Source: Myotis daubentonii
Lineage: Eukaryota; Chordata; Mammalia; Chiroptera; Vespertilionidae
Length of the DNA stretch: 64,000 nt
Assembly (NCBI RefSeq): GCF_963259705.1
Contig: NC_081840.1
Location: forward strand, 151,030,282 to 151,094,281
Direction of reading: 5' to 3'
Part shown: positions 43,741 through 57,515 of the stretch, in pieces
Layout: each line of letters starts with the position of its first letter
Numbering within the stretch: position 1 is the first letter of the stretch
Made by a program: the position numbers and the translations under genes
The notes under the pieces: generated by a model
What the model was told of the DNA's origin: nothing
Seen by the model: only the letters and a program-made list of their open reading frames with translations
Databases searched by the model: none

Positions 43741-46348
43741 GAATTTTAGGGATCCTACAGACCTGCCTTCATTTTACAAAAGGAAACTATACAACTCATT
43801 AGAAACAAAAGTTCAATCAATCAAGTGATCAAATATTACTGAATAACCTTTTGTGTTTAAGGCATTGAAAGGAGAAAAAATCTGAAGAAACAACTTTATA
43901 TCTTTAACATTTAAACTTAAAATATAATATTTAGGGCTATTAATAATATATTAACACTTGATATATATGTGTGTATACAAATATAACACATATATGTATT
44001 CCCACAGATATAATATATATGCACACATATATATTTAGTATTATGTTCTATATACATATAATGTGTAGTCAGTTACTTCAGAGCAATGAAATGAAAATGC
44101 TATAAAATATAAATGAGAAAACTTCATTAAATATCATATAAGAATAATTTATTAGGCATCAGAGAATTCTAGGATATTGATGTACTCGGTAATTCTTAAC
44201 ATTATCACTAATAGGAAAAGTAAAAAATATTTTTATGACTGCCTATGCAAGCAAACAAAATTCAGATTATAGAATCAAACAATCTATTCTTTGTTCATTT
44301 TTTCAATTTTTTGTAATTTAAATGAATGTTACACTTCTTTCTAAAATTTCAATATTTTAATTAAATGTTAACTAGACCATATATGTGTGTGTGTTTATGT
44401 ATGTATGTATATGAGTCCTCAGAAATATGAGATAGATAAAATCTGGACTTTGGCAATAAGGAAGTCAAAGGCAACAAGATGTTTACTATTCTGTAAGTTG
44501 CCTCTGTCCCTACAACAAACCAAATTAGTTTTGTCTTCAGCTGGACTCATGAGAACAACATTCTATTAAATTAATCTACCAAAAAACAAACTTCAAAACT
44601 CTAAGGAGACTTGCCTTCCCTAATTAAAACACTGACAGGGACAGATTAAAACACAGAAGAGGTCATGGAAACTTTAAAGCTATTCTATTCCACACTCGTA
44701 CCCCTACCCCATCCCACCGCACCTCCAAAACAAGCTTAAAAATGAATGTTGAAATAGAGTCCAGAGTATATTAGTCTTCTAGTAAAATCACAACTGTCTG
44801 AAAGCTGGGGAAACTGAGCAGGATTATGGTTCTTCCTTTTTTGTTGTTGTTGTGTTTCATACTATTCATTTTGGGGTTTTTTAAAACCAAAGAAAGAATA
44901 GGTAGCTGGATGGACAGACAGACAATTGCTTGGAGCTAGATTATTAGTAGCTTAAATAGTAATCTTTTAAGTGCATTGCCAAACATACTGCAAAGAGATC
45001 TGACATAGCTCTTGACTGAAAAAAAGCTAAGGTGATGTGGTAACCACATACCTCAAACTATTTTTGACTGCCTGAAACGTTAAAATGCTACTTTCATCTC
45101 ATTAAAAGGTACAAAGAGTTGCAGCCTTCCTTTATGGGCTGTGTCCCCACTGTTTTTTTCTTCTGTCATTTTAACGACTTGAGATATATATATATATTAA
45201 TGACCTGAGATAGCCTCCACAATTCAAGTTGTATTGACCTAAACTCTATAGTAATCCACAAGAATTAGAATAAATAAAACGATTTTAGCTGTATTTTTTT
45301 TTTTTTTGCTTCACCAACCAGATGACAGACAAACATGTGACTGTATAAACTATTCCAATTAGACATATTGGCCTATGACACTGAGATTGCATGACAAGAA
45401 ATCCTCAACAGAATAATAAATTTCAGATCAAAACTGGGCTTGTAAAATATTCCATATAAACATCAAAACATTAGCAGAGCAAAACAATACCTTTGCCAAA
45501 ATCTCATTTGAGAAATGGATACTATGATTACTTTTATTGGTATAAAAACAGAAACAGCAACAGAAAATACAAAGTGATTTAGATTTAGAAACCATAAAAA
45601 TGTTACATTTCTTTTGACAGATAAAAGCTAAAAACACAAAGCCATGTAAATACTGCACTCTCCTTATCTTTATTTCTTTCATTGCATTTATTTTGCATTT
45701 TGGGGGGAGTGAAGGGAGCATTGCAAAAATGAAACGAAGAATCTAATGAATATATATATTTATTGTGACAAATTTAGAAACCACAAATGTATACATTAAA
45801 AATTAACAGCCCTACCCTTCCCCTACTCCATTCTCTGGGTGTTAATATATATCCTTTCAAGTATTTTTAAAATTACTCAAGAGATTGTAAGAAAACCACA
45901 ACACCAGAGAGACTAAGTGGTTTTGGGTCCCCAATAAATAAAGTTTCTTAGTTCCAAAGTATACAGAAGGTATACAATGTATACAGCTGTATACAAAGGA
46001 CGTATACAGTTCTACATTTTTCTAGGAAATATTTGTGAAAATAAAATTAGAATACTTTGCCCAGTAAAAACTATCATAGTAAGAACCCTGGAAGCAATGA
46101 ACCAGAAAAAATCTTTTAAAATAAATCAGTCAATCAAGGAGATAATTTTCAGAAACCAGGCCAGAAATACCCCTATTTGCAACTTGTAATTAAAGAATAT
46201 TATCAATTCCAGCATACCTTTAGCTGATTATTTTTGCTTCTTATTTTTAAAATCTCTGTTTTAAGATCTTAGCAATGCTTTAATTTGAAACACATTCCTT
46301 GAATACAGATACTATTATGAACAATAGTGTTTTTGTCTAATGTTGAAG
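43741..46348. other. No recognisable gene; A/T-rich
   Basis: TA/TG-rich low-complexity DNA around 43950-44060 and 44385-44410, and a T-run at 45294-45307. The open frame at 45428-45721 on the minus strand is cysteine/phenylalanine-rich by composition and has no domain that I recognise. Confidence 0.4.
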
Positions 46349-46356
46349 TTCTAAAC

Positions 46357-46564
46357 CAGGGGTCCTCAAACTTTTTAAACAGGGGGCCAGTTCACTGTCC
46401 CTCAGACCGTTGGAGGGCCAGACTATAGTTAAAACAAAACAAAACTATGAACAAATTCCTATGCACACTGCACATATCTTATTTTGAAGTAAAAAAACAA
46501 AACGAGAACAAATACAATATTTGTATTTGCATGTGGCCCGCGGGCCGTAGTTTGAGGACCCCTG
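46357..46564 (+). mobile_element. hAT MITE, third family
   Basis: Starts CAGGGGTCCTCAAACTTTTT and ends GTAGTTTGAGGACCCCTG, with inner CATGTGGCCCGCGGGCC near the right end. The 208-bp length, with an A-rich middle, indicates an internally deleted copy of a longer non-autonomous hAT. The duplication is unclear (TAAAC on both sides). Confidence 0.88.
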
Positions 46565-48153
46565 TTAAACTATTTGTGTGTGTTTTTAATTTACACCAAA
46601 AACCTGAGTGTGACAATCAGCAATTACCATCTTACTTGTCTACGTACAATGATGTGGCAACTGCAGTCATGGGGTTTCCCAGTCTTTGAGTCAGTTAGCT
46701 TGGATTTATAATATATCAGGAGCTAAGTGCTAATTTCTGAAACTCGTCATTATGTGGTTGTAGGTGGTTGAATGATCCACTGACATCCTAAATCTCTTAC
46801 AGCCAGTGGAGTGCTGGTAAATGGTTAACAGCCAAGTTCTCTGAAGTGGAGAGAAGCCCAGCCCTGACTTGTAAAGCATTTGCCATTGCCATGGAGTAAA
46901 TATTCCCACCACAGCCAATTTCAAGATATTGAAAGAGGTCATTGACTATGAAGTTGGTGCACAACCAACCTCTGAGAGCCGTTAAGAACCACCTCCAGCA
47001 TACCACACCGCTTCACAGCAGTCTTGAAAATATAAAACTGAAGTTCCCTGGCATCCCAGTGTTTCCCCTTAAAAGGCCATTCTCATGGTTACCGGGGAGG
47101 CCCCCCCCACCAATCATCACCCTTCTTTTTCCCCTTCCCATTACATCTCTCTCTTCTGGCAAACTGAGTCTGATGCTCGGATAAGCTTTTGGTCTTCTTC
47201 CCTTGAACCCATGAGCTTAAAGACCCAAGTCCTCCCTCTCCCCTTTGCACATCTTTATAATACCATGGTCTAAAATAAAGGGAAAAGGCAACTTCCACGG
47301 CGGTTCTTAGGCCCAGAGTGGCAACTGCCATTATTTCCTAGCCCCTGAAATAGAGTCGAGAGGAAGGTAACTGTAATTGTTCCCTAAGGTACATTTCAGT
47401 ATGCAAGGTGGTGCTGACTTTAGAGCCTCCTACCGAAGTTCTTCCCCACGCTTTGACCTGTGGGGTGACCATGAATGGTTCCACGTGGAAGTACAAGGCC
47501 AAGTGCCTGGCACGGGGAGGGAATGAATATGTATTTGCTGAATAAGTAAGGGAATACTCATCTCCTCTCTCAATCTTGTGATACCTGTTTAAGGATAGTC
47601 CCTTAGAAGGAAGTATCCATAATATAGTTGCCCTTCGATAATGTATATCCTCAGCTATTTTATAATATAAATAATATGATGGAAGGGACTACTGTGGAAG
47701 TATTTCTGAGTTTATCAAGTTGCTAAACTTCGGGTAAGGGAAACTTAATATGTCCCTGAAATTGTCCAAAGCCATTGCTGTCTGTAATGTCACTGTTGCT
47801 CTAAACTTCCAGGTCTAGATTCACTGGGGAGAACCTGCCTACACTCCAGGAGGCCAGGTGCCATCTGAAATGTAGCAGTAAATTAAACCTCCTGGATCAG
47901 AATTACATTCAACAAATACATTTTTTTAAACTTTCTACTTTCCCAATACTTCCCCTGCCGTTTTCTTCTCACTGGCACTATACTCACATGTTACCACAAC
48001 TATTCAAGCATCTAAATGCACTTTGATGTTCAATATAGCTGAAAAATGCTCACTTAGAATACATCTCATTGTTAACTTGAAAGAAGACTACCTTTGATAT
48101 AATCCCGTTCATCTCTGCATCTTGCTAGGGATGATCTGCTATTTCTCAAATGC
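46565..48153. other. No recognisable feature
   Basis: No repeat boundary or domain is clear. Frames at 46447-46689, 46942-47184 and 47089-47331 look like chance frames. A C-run lies near 47100-47108. Confidence 0.4.
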
Positions 48154-49730
48154 CAGATCAAATCTTTTTTGTTGTTTTTTTTTTTTTTTGCTTTTTATTT
48201 TTTTTAATTGCTTAAAGTATTACAAAGGGGATTACATATGTGTCCATTTTATCCCCCCGCCCTAGACAGTCCCCTAGCCTCCCCTACCCCCCAGTGACTT
48301 ATGTCCATTGGTTATGCTTATACGCATGCATACAAGTCCTTTAGTTGATCTCTTACCCCCCTACCTCCTGCCCCCCAACCCTCCCCAGCCTTCCCGCTGC
48401 AATTTGACAATCTGTTTGAGGCAGCTCTGCCTCTGTATCTATTATTGTTCAAAAGTTTATAATGGCCTCTATTATCCATGAATGAGTGAGATCATGTGGT
48501 ATTTTTCCTTCATTGACTGGCTTATTTCACTTAGCATAATGCTCTCCAGTTCCATCCATGACGTTGCAAATGGTAAGAGTTCCTTCCTTTTTACAGCAGC
48601 ATAGTATTCCATCGTGTAGATGTACCACAGTTTTCTAATCCATTCATCTACTGATGGGCACTTAGGCTGTTTCCAGATCTTAGCTATGGTGAATTGTGCT
48701 GCTATGAACATAGGGGTGCATATATCCTTTCTGATTGGTGTTTCTGGTTTCCTGGGATATATTCCTAGAAGTGGGATCACAGGGTTAAATGGGAATTCCA
48801 TTTTCAGTTTTTTGAGGAAACTCCATACTGTCCTCCATAGTGGCTGCACCAGTCTGCATTCCCACCAGCAGTGCACAAGTGTTCCTTTTTCTCCACATCC
48901 TCTCCAGCACTTGTCGTTTGTTGATTTGTTGATGATAGCCAGTCTGACAGGTGTGAGATGGTACCTCATTGTTGTTTTGATTTGCATCTCTCGGATGATT
49001 AGTGACTTTGAGCATGTTTTCATATGTCTCTTGGCTTTCTGAATGTCCTCTTTTGAAAGGTGTCTATTTAGGTCCTTTGCCCATTTTTTGACTGGATTGT
49101 TTATCTTCCTTTTGTTAAGTTGTATGAGTTCCCTATAAATTTTGGAGATTAGGCCCTTATCAGATATGACATTGGCAAATATGTTTTCCCACACAGTGGG
49201 TTTTCTCGTTGTTTTGTTGATGGTTTCTTTTGCTGTGCAGAAGCTTTTTATTTTGATGTAGTCCCATTTGTTCATTTTCTCTTTAGTTTCAAGTGCCCTA
49301 GGAGCTGTATCAGTGAAGAAATTGCTTCGGCATATGCCTGAGATTTTGTTGCCTTTGGATTCTTCTAGAATTTTTATGGTTTCCTGTCGTACATTTAAGT
49401 CCTTTATCCATTTTGAGTTTATTTTTGTGTATGGTGTAAGTTGGTGGTCTAGTTTCATTTTCTTGCATATATCTGTCCAATTTTCCCAACACCATTTATT
49501 GAAGAGACTATCTTGGCTCCATTGTATGTTTTTGCCTCCTTTGTCAAATATTAATTGAGCATATTAGTTCGGGCCGATTTCTGGGCTCTCTATTCTATTC
49601 CATTGATCTATATGCCTATTCTTGTGCCAGTACCAGGCAGTTTTGAGAACAGTGGCTTTGTAATACAGCTTGATATCTGGTATTGAGATCCCACCTACTT
49701 TGTTCTTTTTCAGGATCAGATCAAATCTTT
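48154..49730 (-). mobile_element. Recent 5'-truncated L1 with 14-bp duplication
   Basis: An L1 of 1549 bp at 48168-49716 on the minus strand, flanked by the perfect duplication CAGATCAAATCTTT (48154-48167, 49717-49730). The poly-A tail appears as poly-T at 48168-48190. The 3'UTR (48175-48471) includes CTTGTATGCATGCGTATAAG and a G-rich block. Truncation within ORF2 left only the C-terminal part. The long open frame and clean duplication make this one of the youngest insertions in the window. Confidence 0.96.
48472..49716 (-). pseudogene. L1 ORF2 C-terminal region (cysteine-rich domain)
   Basis: Open for 328 codons from 49458 to 48472, and readable back to 49716 apart from one TAA at 49564-49566. 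Motifs: [10 protein letters not shown] upstream, [34 protein letters not shown], and the C-terminal cysteine motif [18 protein letters not shown], then [15 protein letters not shown] and [14 protein letters not shown] at the end. The endonuclease and reverse transcriptase are absent because of 5' truncation, so no active protein is possible. In intact L1 this domain binds RNA during target-primed reverse transcription. Confidence 0.95.
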
Positions 49731-50263
49731 ATAAACTTTGAAGGGATCGTTCTTGTTATAGTAAGATCAAATGTCTTCCCTGATGAACTTAACCACGTAA
49801 ATTTTAAGTCTTGATTTGATCTGCTTTTATCGCCGTGCCTTATTTCAATTCAATAACTTCCTTCCGATTTAAAAGTTTCAAACACATTAGAGAAGACATA
49901 GTTGCTATGACTATTTAAATTTGCCAAAATCATAAACAACCTGTAGAGGTCCTTGCAGCCCTACAACTGTGAACACAGGGGCCATTTCCTTTTTATTAAG
50001 GAGCAATGGAATCCTTATCAATTTACAGGGAAAGGGAAAACTATAGCCCTATAGCTAATAGGAGTTGTATTTCAATAGTCTTCCTTCCTGTTGGTTCCAG
50101 AAATGTGTTTCTCAATATAAAAAGACAAATGCAACTAAAGTCAACCTACTTTTCAAGTGTTTGGTCATATATGATTCTTCTACAATTTGTACTCTCTTCA
50201 AGATTCCTTCCTTTCTTCAGTAGAGTTACTGACCAACTATCAGAACCAGCAACTGAAAATATA
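49731..50263. other. No recognisable feature
   Basis: Non-coding sequence with no identifiable repeat. Confidence 0.4.
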
Positions 50264-50444
50264 TACTGTGGGGCCTTGACTTACGAGTTTAATTCATTCC
50301 GAGACCAAGCTCGTTAGGGAGCTCATTAAGGAGCTCGTTAACTCAAATTACTCTATCAAATCAATGCAAAAAGTCGGCCGAGAGACAGCTGGTATCTCAA
50401 AAAAATTGTTAGTCGGGACACTCGTAAGTCAAGGCCCCACTGTA
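50264..50444 (+). mobile_element. TA-flanked MITE (Tc1/mariner type)
   Basis: A 177-bp element at 50266-50442 with inverted ends TGGGGCCTTGACTTACGAG (left) and CTCGTAAGTCAAGGCCCCAC (right), each beside TA. The interior contains GAGCTCATTAAGGAGCTCG, a further small palindrome. No ORF. I do not know the family name. The short symmetric structure and TA target suggest Tc1/mariner mobilisation. Confidence 0.85.
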
Positions 50445-53400
50445 CTTAGGATAGACTATACTTCTTAATTTAATATACTGTTTTGTTGTGTTAAAAAAAA
50501 ATAAAAATAACCACAAAACATGTGTTTTTCAATAGCAAACACTTATTCAGTTTTGCTTTTATTTTTGTCTTCAATGTTAGATTTGTTTTAGTAGTATCGG
50601 TGCTTTCATAAAATGGCTTGGCTTGCAGTTCAACCTATCTGTGAAATCCCCAGTGGAGCAAAAGTTGAACTTAAATCACTTTACCCAACTGTGTCAGCTA
50701 TTCCTGATAATAAGAGTGCCACAGGGTGGGGATACCTTATAGTAAAAATAAGAAGTTTAATCCTCTACTTCCCCAATATTAATAAAATGCAGCAGTTTCT
50801 CTTTCCACAGAGTGCAATTAATAATCATTTCTCACTCAAGCAGCTGAGACACAACACTACCATTAGGCAGTGTTTCTTCAACAGCTGAGTCATCCCTTTC
50901 AATTTGGTATCAATTAGGCTAATTAGTGGTTAGCAGCTCAGACTGCCCTTCAATCACTTGGAAATAGCTCTCCACAAATGTCGGGCACTTTCTCTAAGAT
51001 TTTCTCACGTACTGATGAGACTATATATCTTGGCTGTTAAAAGAGAAGCTACATGCTGGAAAGATAAATATTTGGCTGCTACGCTTGTCTGACCACTGTC
51101 ACAAATAGTTGCCCACCCACTAGTCCTGTGGCCTCTTGTCAACCACAGCAGTTGGCGTACAATTTGTTGGCCACTGATACAGCTGAATTCTTGTATCTTC
51201 TCATCTCCCCAGCGAGGTGGTGGGGTTGTGCTTTCCCCAGAGGGCATATGTACCTGTTAAAACAATATTTCTTTTGGCTCTGGTTCTAAACCCAGGCAAA
51301 GGGGATTAGAAACCTGGCTTTAATTGTGCTTGTCTTTTTCTTTTGAGAATGGCAATCATTCTGTAGCACCTTTTGTGATATGAAAATGAACACTGGATTA
51401 AAGCATGTTTTTGATGCCTCACCAACCATGCTAGTCAGTCAGGCACCTTGCTTAAGCCGGTGGGTGTGCAAAGCGGGCAACTCAGCTTTGGCAGGAGGCA
51501 AACATTGAGCAATTTCAAAGCAAACTTAGTTTCTACTCCTAAGGAAGATCACTGGGAACAAGTTTACAGAGGTAATTCAAAGAATTATTTAGCATTGTTC
51601 ATTTCATTACCGAAAAAAATCTGGAAAGTTTTGACAGATTGATTTCCTTCATGAGACTTTAATCATCATAATACATTAAACAAAGAGCCTGTGTAAATTG
51701 TAGAAAAACATGAAATAGGTTGTTCTCCAAATTAAATCTTCACTGGAAAATAACTTTTCAAAACTAAGATAGTGCTACAACTTTTTAAAAATGTTAGGTT
51801 TCTTTTACATATGTCTTTTAGGATGCCACATAATGTGAGAAAATTTCAGTTCACTTTGAGAAAATTTCAATTTAAATAATCCCATACATATGTCCCAGTA
51901 GTTTAGATGTTTATTACCTTATTCTATTAAATTAGTCATATTGTCAACCTTTTGATTCTAAGAAAATGAATCCTATGTAATAAAATTAGATATGAATATA
52001 CGTTTGAATATGGTAACTCAAAAGAAATATCCAGGAATCATTATAATATTAGAGGATTGGCCAAATACATATTTATAATGACCATAGCATATCTTACTAA
52101 TAAATATCATGTCAGATTTTATGTAAAAATTTTTCAGAATACTTCACTGACCTGAAAAATTTATAGTTTAAGCTTATCTGTGATTAAGCAAGTTTAATCT
52201 TTAATTTTACTTCATAAATGACCTGTTTATATTTTATTTACATGTTTAGAGTCTACATAATATATAAAATATAGTTACATAATATATAGGGTTCAGTTAT
52301 ACATGAAATTTTAAAATATGCATTTGAATTTATATTGTGTAAAAAAAAATAAAAGAAAAAATTAAACAACACTCAAATATTTTTAAATGTGGCATCAGTT
52401 ATAGCTCTAGGGAAATGTGTTCAACAAAACCTGTTAAAAAGATCCATTTTGACTAAACACTGGCTCAGCAAATTAAATAATAGAATAATTTGAAATAGCA
52501 ACTAGCATGTAATCAAATGTTTTTAAAATTGTATTTTTGATCATTTTTAAAATTAATCCTGAAAACCTAAATATTGTGTGATTTTACATTAGCATTATAA
52601 ATACTTGAAAACCCCTGTGCTCTCTAAGTGAACTCACATATAATATGAAGAGATATAGAATTGAACAAGAAGAGCCAGGTGGAAATATCTTTGCATATAC
52701 TGCGACTTATGGTTCAGAAACTTGTAAGTTTTCTTTACATTTGCTTACTTTTTGACTATCAATAAAACTCAATCTTAGATTTTTTCCCTTAAATATAAAA
52801 TGATGTTTTGAAGAAATTTTTTTCTCAAGTACTGAGAATTATGTAAAAATTATAGTATGTGGAACAAATATTTTGGGCAAATGGGGGTAATTACATGCTG
52901 AAATCATAACATTTTGGATATATTCCATTAAATAATATATATTAGTAGAATTTACTTCACCTGTTTCATTTTACTCTTTTATAGAGCCACTAGAAGTTGT
53001 AAAATTATATTTCTAATGGATAGCACTTGTATAAATTACATATACATGACACTAAATAATCAGTGACTTCATTCAAAATTTTGATGTGACTTCTTTTTTT
53101 CTGAAGTGGCTAAGAGATACCTTCAGCAATTAGCTTGCCTTTTCTGACCAACTTGATCAAAATGAACCAAAAGAAATACAAAAGTCAAGTAAGTGCAAAA
53201 GCAGTACCAAACATAAAAAAATAGAAAGTTAAATAAAAATAGGTAAATTGAACAATTTTGATTGGACAAGACTTTCAAATAGCCAAGCCACTTGTAGTTA
53301 TTGATGCAGCTTCAATTTTGTATCCAGTTCAAACAGATCCATCTAATTAGACAATATTTGACATTCCTGTTACCCTTCCACATATATTGGTCATGTATTA

Positions 53401-54989
53401 TTCTAAGCAATTTCTGGAGAAATAAATTCAAACGCATTAGAGTGATCATGTACACCAGACTTATACATACAAAATATCAAAACCGGGAATTTTAACTACA
53501 AATTATTAGAACAATACATTCATTCCATCAACAATCAGTGGCATGGGTTTTTTTTATTGGCACATATGTTTGAGTATAGTTATATCAAAATAGATATTTG
53601 AAAGCTGAAAATTTTAACCAACTGTCTTTATATAGTATTGTACAATCATAGTCAATAGAGTGGGCCTATCCGAAGAACAGATTGAAACTGACTTTGGTAT
53701 TAAATAACATGGGGAAAGAAATGGTAACTAAAACTGAAAAATGTCACAGCTACGTCAGACATAAAACGAAGTTATACGGCCTCATAAGCTTTCATTTTAC
53801 AGCATGCCGTCTTCTCTCCTCCTCTGTTTCCAGCAGATTTGTCACTTAAAGTTCTGCTCACATGGAATTTGATGAAATCCCTAGCAGACCGCAAGATTGG
53901 TAAACCTGTTCTAACTGCTCTTACAATATCATGGAGCAGAGCTTGAATTACCAATCCACCAGAGAATGCTAATGCAATTATGAGTGTTTACTTACACCAT
54001 GTGTTTCTCACTGAGCCTCCCCCGCTGTGTCAGGATAAACCAAAGGGAGCTAATGTTTTATAGATGGTAAGACTCTGTTTGTTTTCAGTAGGGCTAAGGC
54101 TCCCAAAGCACTCAGACACACTAATTAAAGTAAACTGCAGAGGCCCATAATAAAATATATGTGTTTGGAGACTGTGCGATGAACCCTACTGGCTTATTAA
54201 AAGTCAAAAGAAAAATATACATTATTTATGACTTCAAAGGGACACATTGTGAGCACCAGTTTATTTAAAGGATTAACTAAGCAGTGGTTTGGGTGACCAT
54301 CTGAACTGAACGGTTCTTCTTTCACAGTTCATTAGTTCTGTCATCTATGTGAGAAGTCATCATTTGGGTTCAAATCAAATATTATTAATCAAATAAATTA
54401 CAGAGGGTACACCAACATTACTAAATGAAATCTTTGTAAAATGGCTGCTAATAAATCTAGTACTTACTTTTCAACAGTTGCCTAGTTGCAACCATGTGAT
54501 TTAGATTTTCAAAATGTGTTATAAGTATTAAATTGTATATCATTCATAAATTTGGCCATCCTGGAGATGGGAAGCTTGGGAGTACAGTACAAAACAAGTT
54601 GCTTCCTGACTGTCTATTTTCACAAAAGTTATTCTATTGTCTCTTCTTTTAGAAACCTGGAAGCTTCACACAGAAACCCACTTTCCCATTTTCACAGTCT
54701 ACATTAAAGGAAAAACTAATCACACATGAGAACCAAAGTCTTTTCACATCCTATACTTCTTTCAATGTTTATTAATTGTACTAAATCAAACCACGTTATT
54801 TAATCAAAGGATATGGCTTACACATAGCTTAAGTAAGTCCGAACTAGAATGATCAAATCCGTGTTGCTGCATTTGTTCCCTTGGCATGTGAATAATTACA
54901 AACTAGCCATTATAATCGGTCTTATCAATTAAAAAATTATCTTATTTAACTGAATATTAACATGCATCTGAAGAACCCATATAAATAAA
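50445..54989. other. Repeat-poor A/T-rich stretch
   Basis: About 4.5 kb in which I find no SINE, L1, hAT or LTR, which is unusual for this window. Open frames at 50613-50888, 51005-51247 and 53301-53495 are short and have no domains. Around 53860-54140 and 50860-50960 the sequence has TAAT/ATGCTAAT-type homeodomain words and no simple-repeat character, as in conserved non-coding elements, but conservation cannot be judged from one genome. Confidence 0.4.
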
Positions 54990-55150
54990 ATTGTGCGAGC
55001 ATTTACCCAGGTTACGGGCTTGATCCCCCATGTGGGGCATGTAGGAGGCAGCAGATCAGTGATTCTCTGTCATCACTGATGTTTCTATCTCTCTCTTCCT
55101 CTCCCTTCTTCTCTGAAATCAATAAAAATATATTTTAAAAAATAAATAAA
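54990..55150 (+). mobile_element. 5'-truncated VES-related SINE
   Basis: The tRNA head is partly lost. CTTGATCCCCCATGTGGGGC, GTAGGAGGCAGCAGATCAGT, ATGTTTCTATCTCTCTCTTC and the tail AATCAATAAAAATATATTTT remain. Confidence 0.8.
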
Positions 55151-56954
55151 ATAAAAACTGTAGAAAGTAGAGTAAAAATGACCAATTATTCTCTGGTCTA
55201 GGACACTCTTAGAGAAGAAGATAATGTCTATTTTTTTTCTTTATTTTACCCCTGTTTCAAAGACAGTGCCTGGATAGTGTGCACATTAAACAAATATGTG
55301 CTAAATATTTATTATTTAGTTGTACATACATTAAGTCCTGTAGGATATCAGAGGGGGATACATTGCTTCCAGTTGGATTATAGAAGACAGTGTAAAGGAA
55401 ATAGCTCTTGAGTTGACCTTGAAGAAATAGTTAGAATTTCAGTAGGTGGGGGTTAAAAATGTGTGCTTGCGTGCTGGGGAGCAGGAGGCGGAGAGCAGAA
55501 AGGAAGTGCATCAGGCAGATAAGATAACATAAGATGTGGAGGATAAAATACAAACATATTCCATTATAGCAAGCACACTTTGAAACGTGCAGTTAGGAAG
55601 AAGAATTTTGTAGAGACAATTGCCAAAATCTAAGTGGGAAGTAAATAAAACTTTAAAACGGTTTCTACTCATCAATTTCTGAAAGGTGTTTCCTTTATAT
55701 CAGCACGTTGTTTAGTTTGGGAGCTAACGTGATTTTATAGATATTTTTGTCCAAACCTTATATTTTATGGTTTAGGAAAGCGAATGCTGAAGAGAGTCAA
55801 TGATCTGCCTAAAACGGCAAAGCCAAGACTTTGCAGTTTGAGGATGTGGCTCTCCTCACTTCCAGGCCAACTGTTTTTTCCCTTATAAATGTGTGCTTCC
55901 CTCAAGGTGACTCTTTAAATTAAAATGAATTTACAAAGTAGCAAATACAGAATTAGGATCTTGATTGTTATTTCACTCACTGAACAGAAACCTTATTTAA
56001 TAGAGCTTTCTTGCCACACAGACATCCTGCTAAAGCATTGTAATAAATGTAATAAAAGGGGAGATTAGGGCAAACATCAGTGGGAAGACATTAATTAGAG
56101 GAGGACCTCACCAATTCTCAGTTGGCTAATCCTCAAACCCTATAATTCTCATAAGAAAACTGGCAATCTTACTTTACTTCTTATCAAAAAGAGCTCCCAG
56201 CCAAAGAGAGTGGCAGGCTCAAGTAGTCAGAATCTCATTAATTTTATTAAATACGCTATAAAGTCCCATAATAAATAATTAAGCCCTATTAAACAGATAT
56301 TTGATAGTATATTTGATCCCTCCTTATTTATAGACATAAATAAAATGACAGTGCTTACAATGAAAATCACAAAACATAATTGTTGTTATTGATAATAATA
56401 CCTTGTGTTTCAGAGATTTTAAAGCTTTTCAATCATGTTTGTTGCGTCATACTTGGCATATAAAGCATTTATGCCCTAATCTACACAAATAAAGTTTCCA
56501 TCTACTAGCTGTTACAGCATCACTTTAAAAGAGTTAGATAGATTTTCACCAAATATGTCATGTGTGTTGTGATGAGCTAACTTAGAAAGTAACAATCGCT
56601 GAACGTGTCCCTAAGAGGGCGCTCTCAAGAGAAGGCATCATTATTCAGAAACTGCCAACAGTATTTGAAGTTACACTCGGCAGTGTCATCTGAAATAGAA
56701 AGATGTCGCCTCTGCTTACCTTACTAGAGTACAAGTTAAGGCTTTTTTCACTATAGAGAATGTTAAAGGCTCTTGAAATTATTTTTTCTGGTACCTCTAT
56801 CACTCGTTTCTGCTTATATGAATAAATATTTTGGCTACTAGTAAAATCCATAGTGCTGTAATTTTCTTTGTGTTTTACTTTGCCTGTGATACAAATGAAA
56901 TAAAGAATTTATTGTTTTCAGTTGAATCACATTGCTTTCACTTGGACATTAAAT
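55151..56954. other. No recognisable gene
   Basis: Unassigned. 55380-55560 loosely resembles an old LINE relic. 55990-56310 is TAAT-rich and lacks recognisable repeats. Confidence 0.35.
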
Positions 56955-57515
56955 CAATTGCCAGAGTGCCCCTCACCCCCAAAAGATGTCCATTCCCTCA
57001 TTTCTTGAACCTGTGACTATGCTAATTTGCATGCCAAAAAGGACTTTGCAGATGTAATTAGAATCATGGGTGTTAAAATAGGGAGATTATCATGAATTTT
57101 TCAGGTAGACCCAATCTAACCTCCTGAGCAGAGAGCTTTCTCCGGCTATCGTCAGGGAGATGCTGCAAAAGGAAAAATCAGAAAGATTCAAAACATAATT
57201 AAAAACCAGCTCACCAGGGTGGCGGGGGAGAGGTCAATGGGGGAAAAAGAGGAGACTCGTGTAGTAATTTAAACAATAAAGAATTTTAAAAAAACAGATG
57301 AGCCTAGAAATAGATTCTTCCCCGGAGCCTCCAGTGAGGAATGCAGCCCAGTCAAAACCTTGATTTCAGCCACTGAGACCCTAAGTGAGGACCCAGCTAA
57401 GTCTACAGGACTTCCCATCTACAGATACTGAGAAATAATACCTTCATGTCACTTAAAGCTAGTATGTGTGTGATAATTTATTACAGCAACAATGAGAAAA
57501 ATAAAATACACCTGA
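56955..57515 (+). mobile_element. MaLR (MLT1-type) LTR with nested L1 tail
   Basis: CCCCCAAAAGATGTCCATTC, GGACTTTGCAGATGTAATTA, GGGAGATTATCATGAATTTT and, after the interruption, CGGAGCCTCCAGTGAGGAATG and TAATTTATTACAGCAACAAT follow the order of an MLT1-like MaLR LTR. The LTR is interrupted at about 57198-57297 by an L1 3' tail (GGGGGAGAGGTCAATGGGGG, ending TTTAAACAATAAAGAATTTT). Placental-age LTR; the L1 tail is younger. Confidence 0.72.
57198..57297 (+). mobile_element. L1 3' tail inside the MaLR LTR
   Basis: About 100 bp: GGGTGGCGGGGGAGAGGTCA, then TTAAACAATAAAGAATTTT and an A-run. Same L1 3'UTR family as at 14296, 18715 and 60432. An extreme 5' truncation. Confidence 0.7.

Noticed and set aside
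48472..49458. Longest ORF (328 codons) as a functional gene
   Set aside because: It is the C-terminus of L1 ORF2 in a 5'-truncated insertion with a clean target-site duplication, lacking endonuclease and reverse transcriptase.
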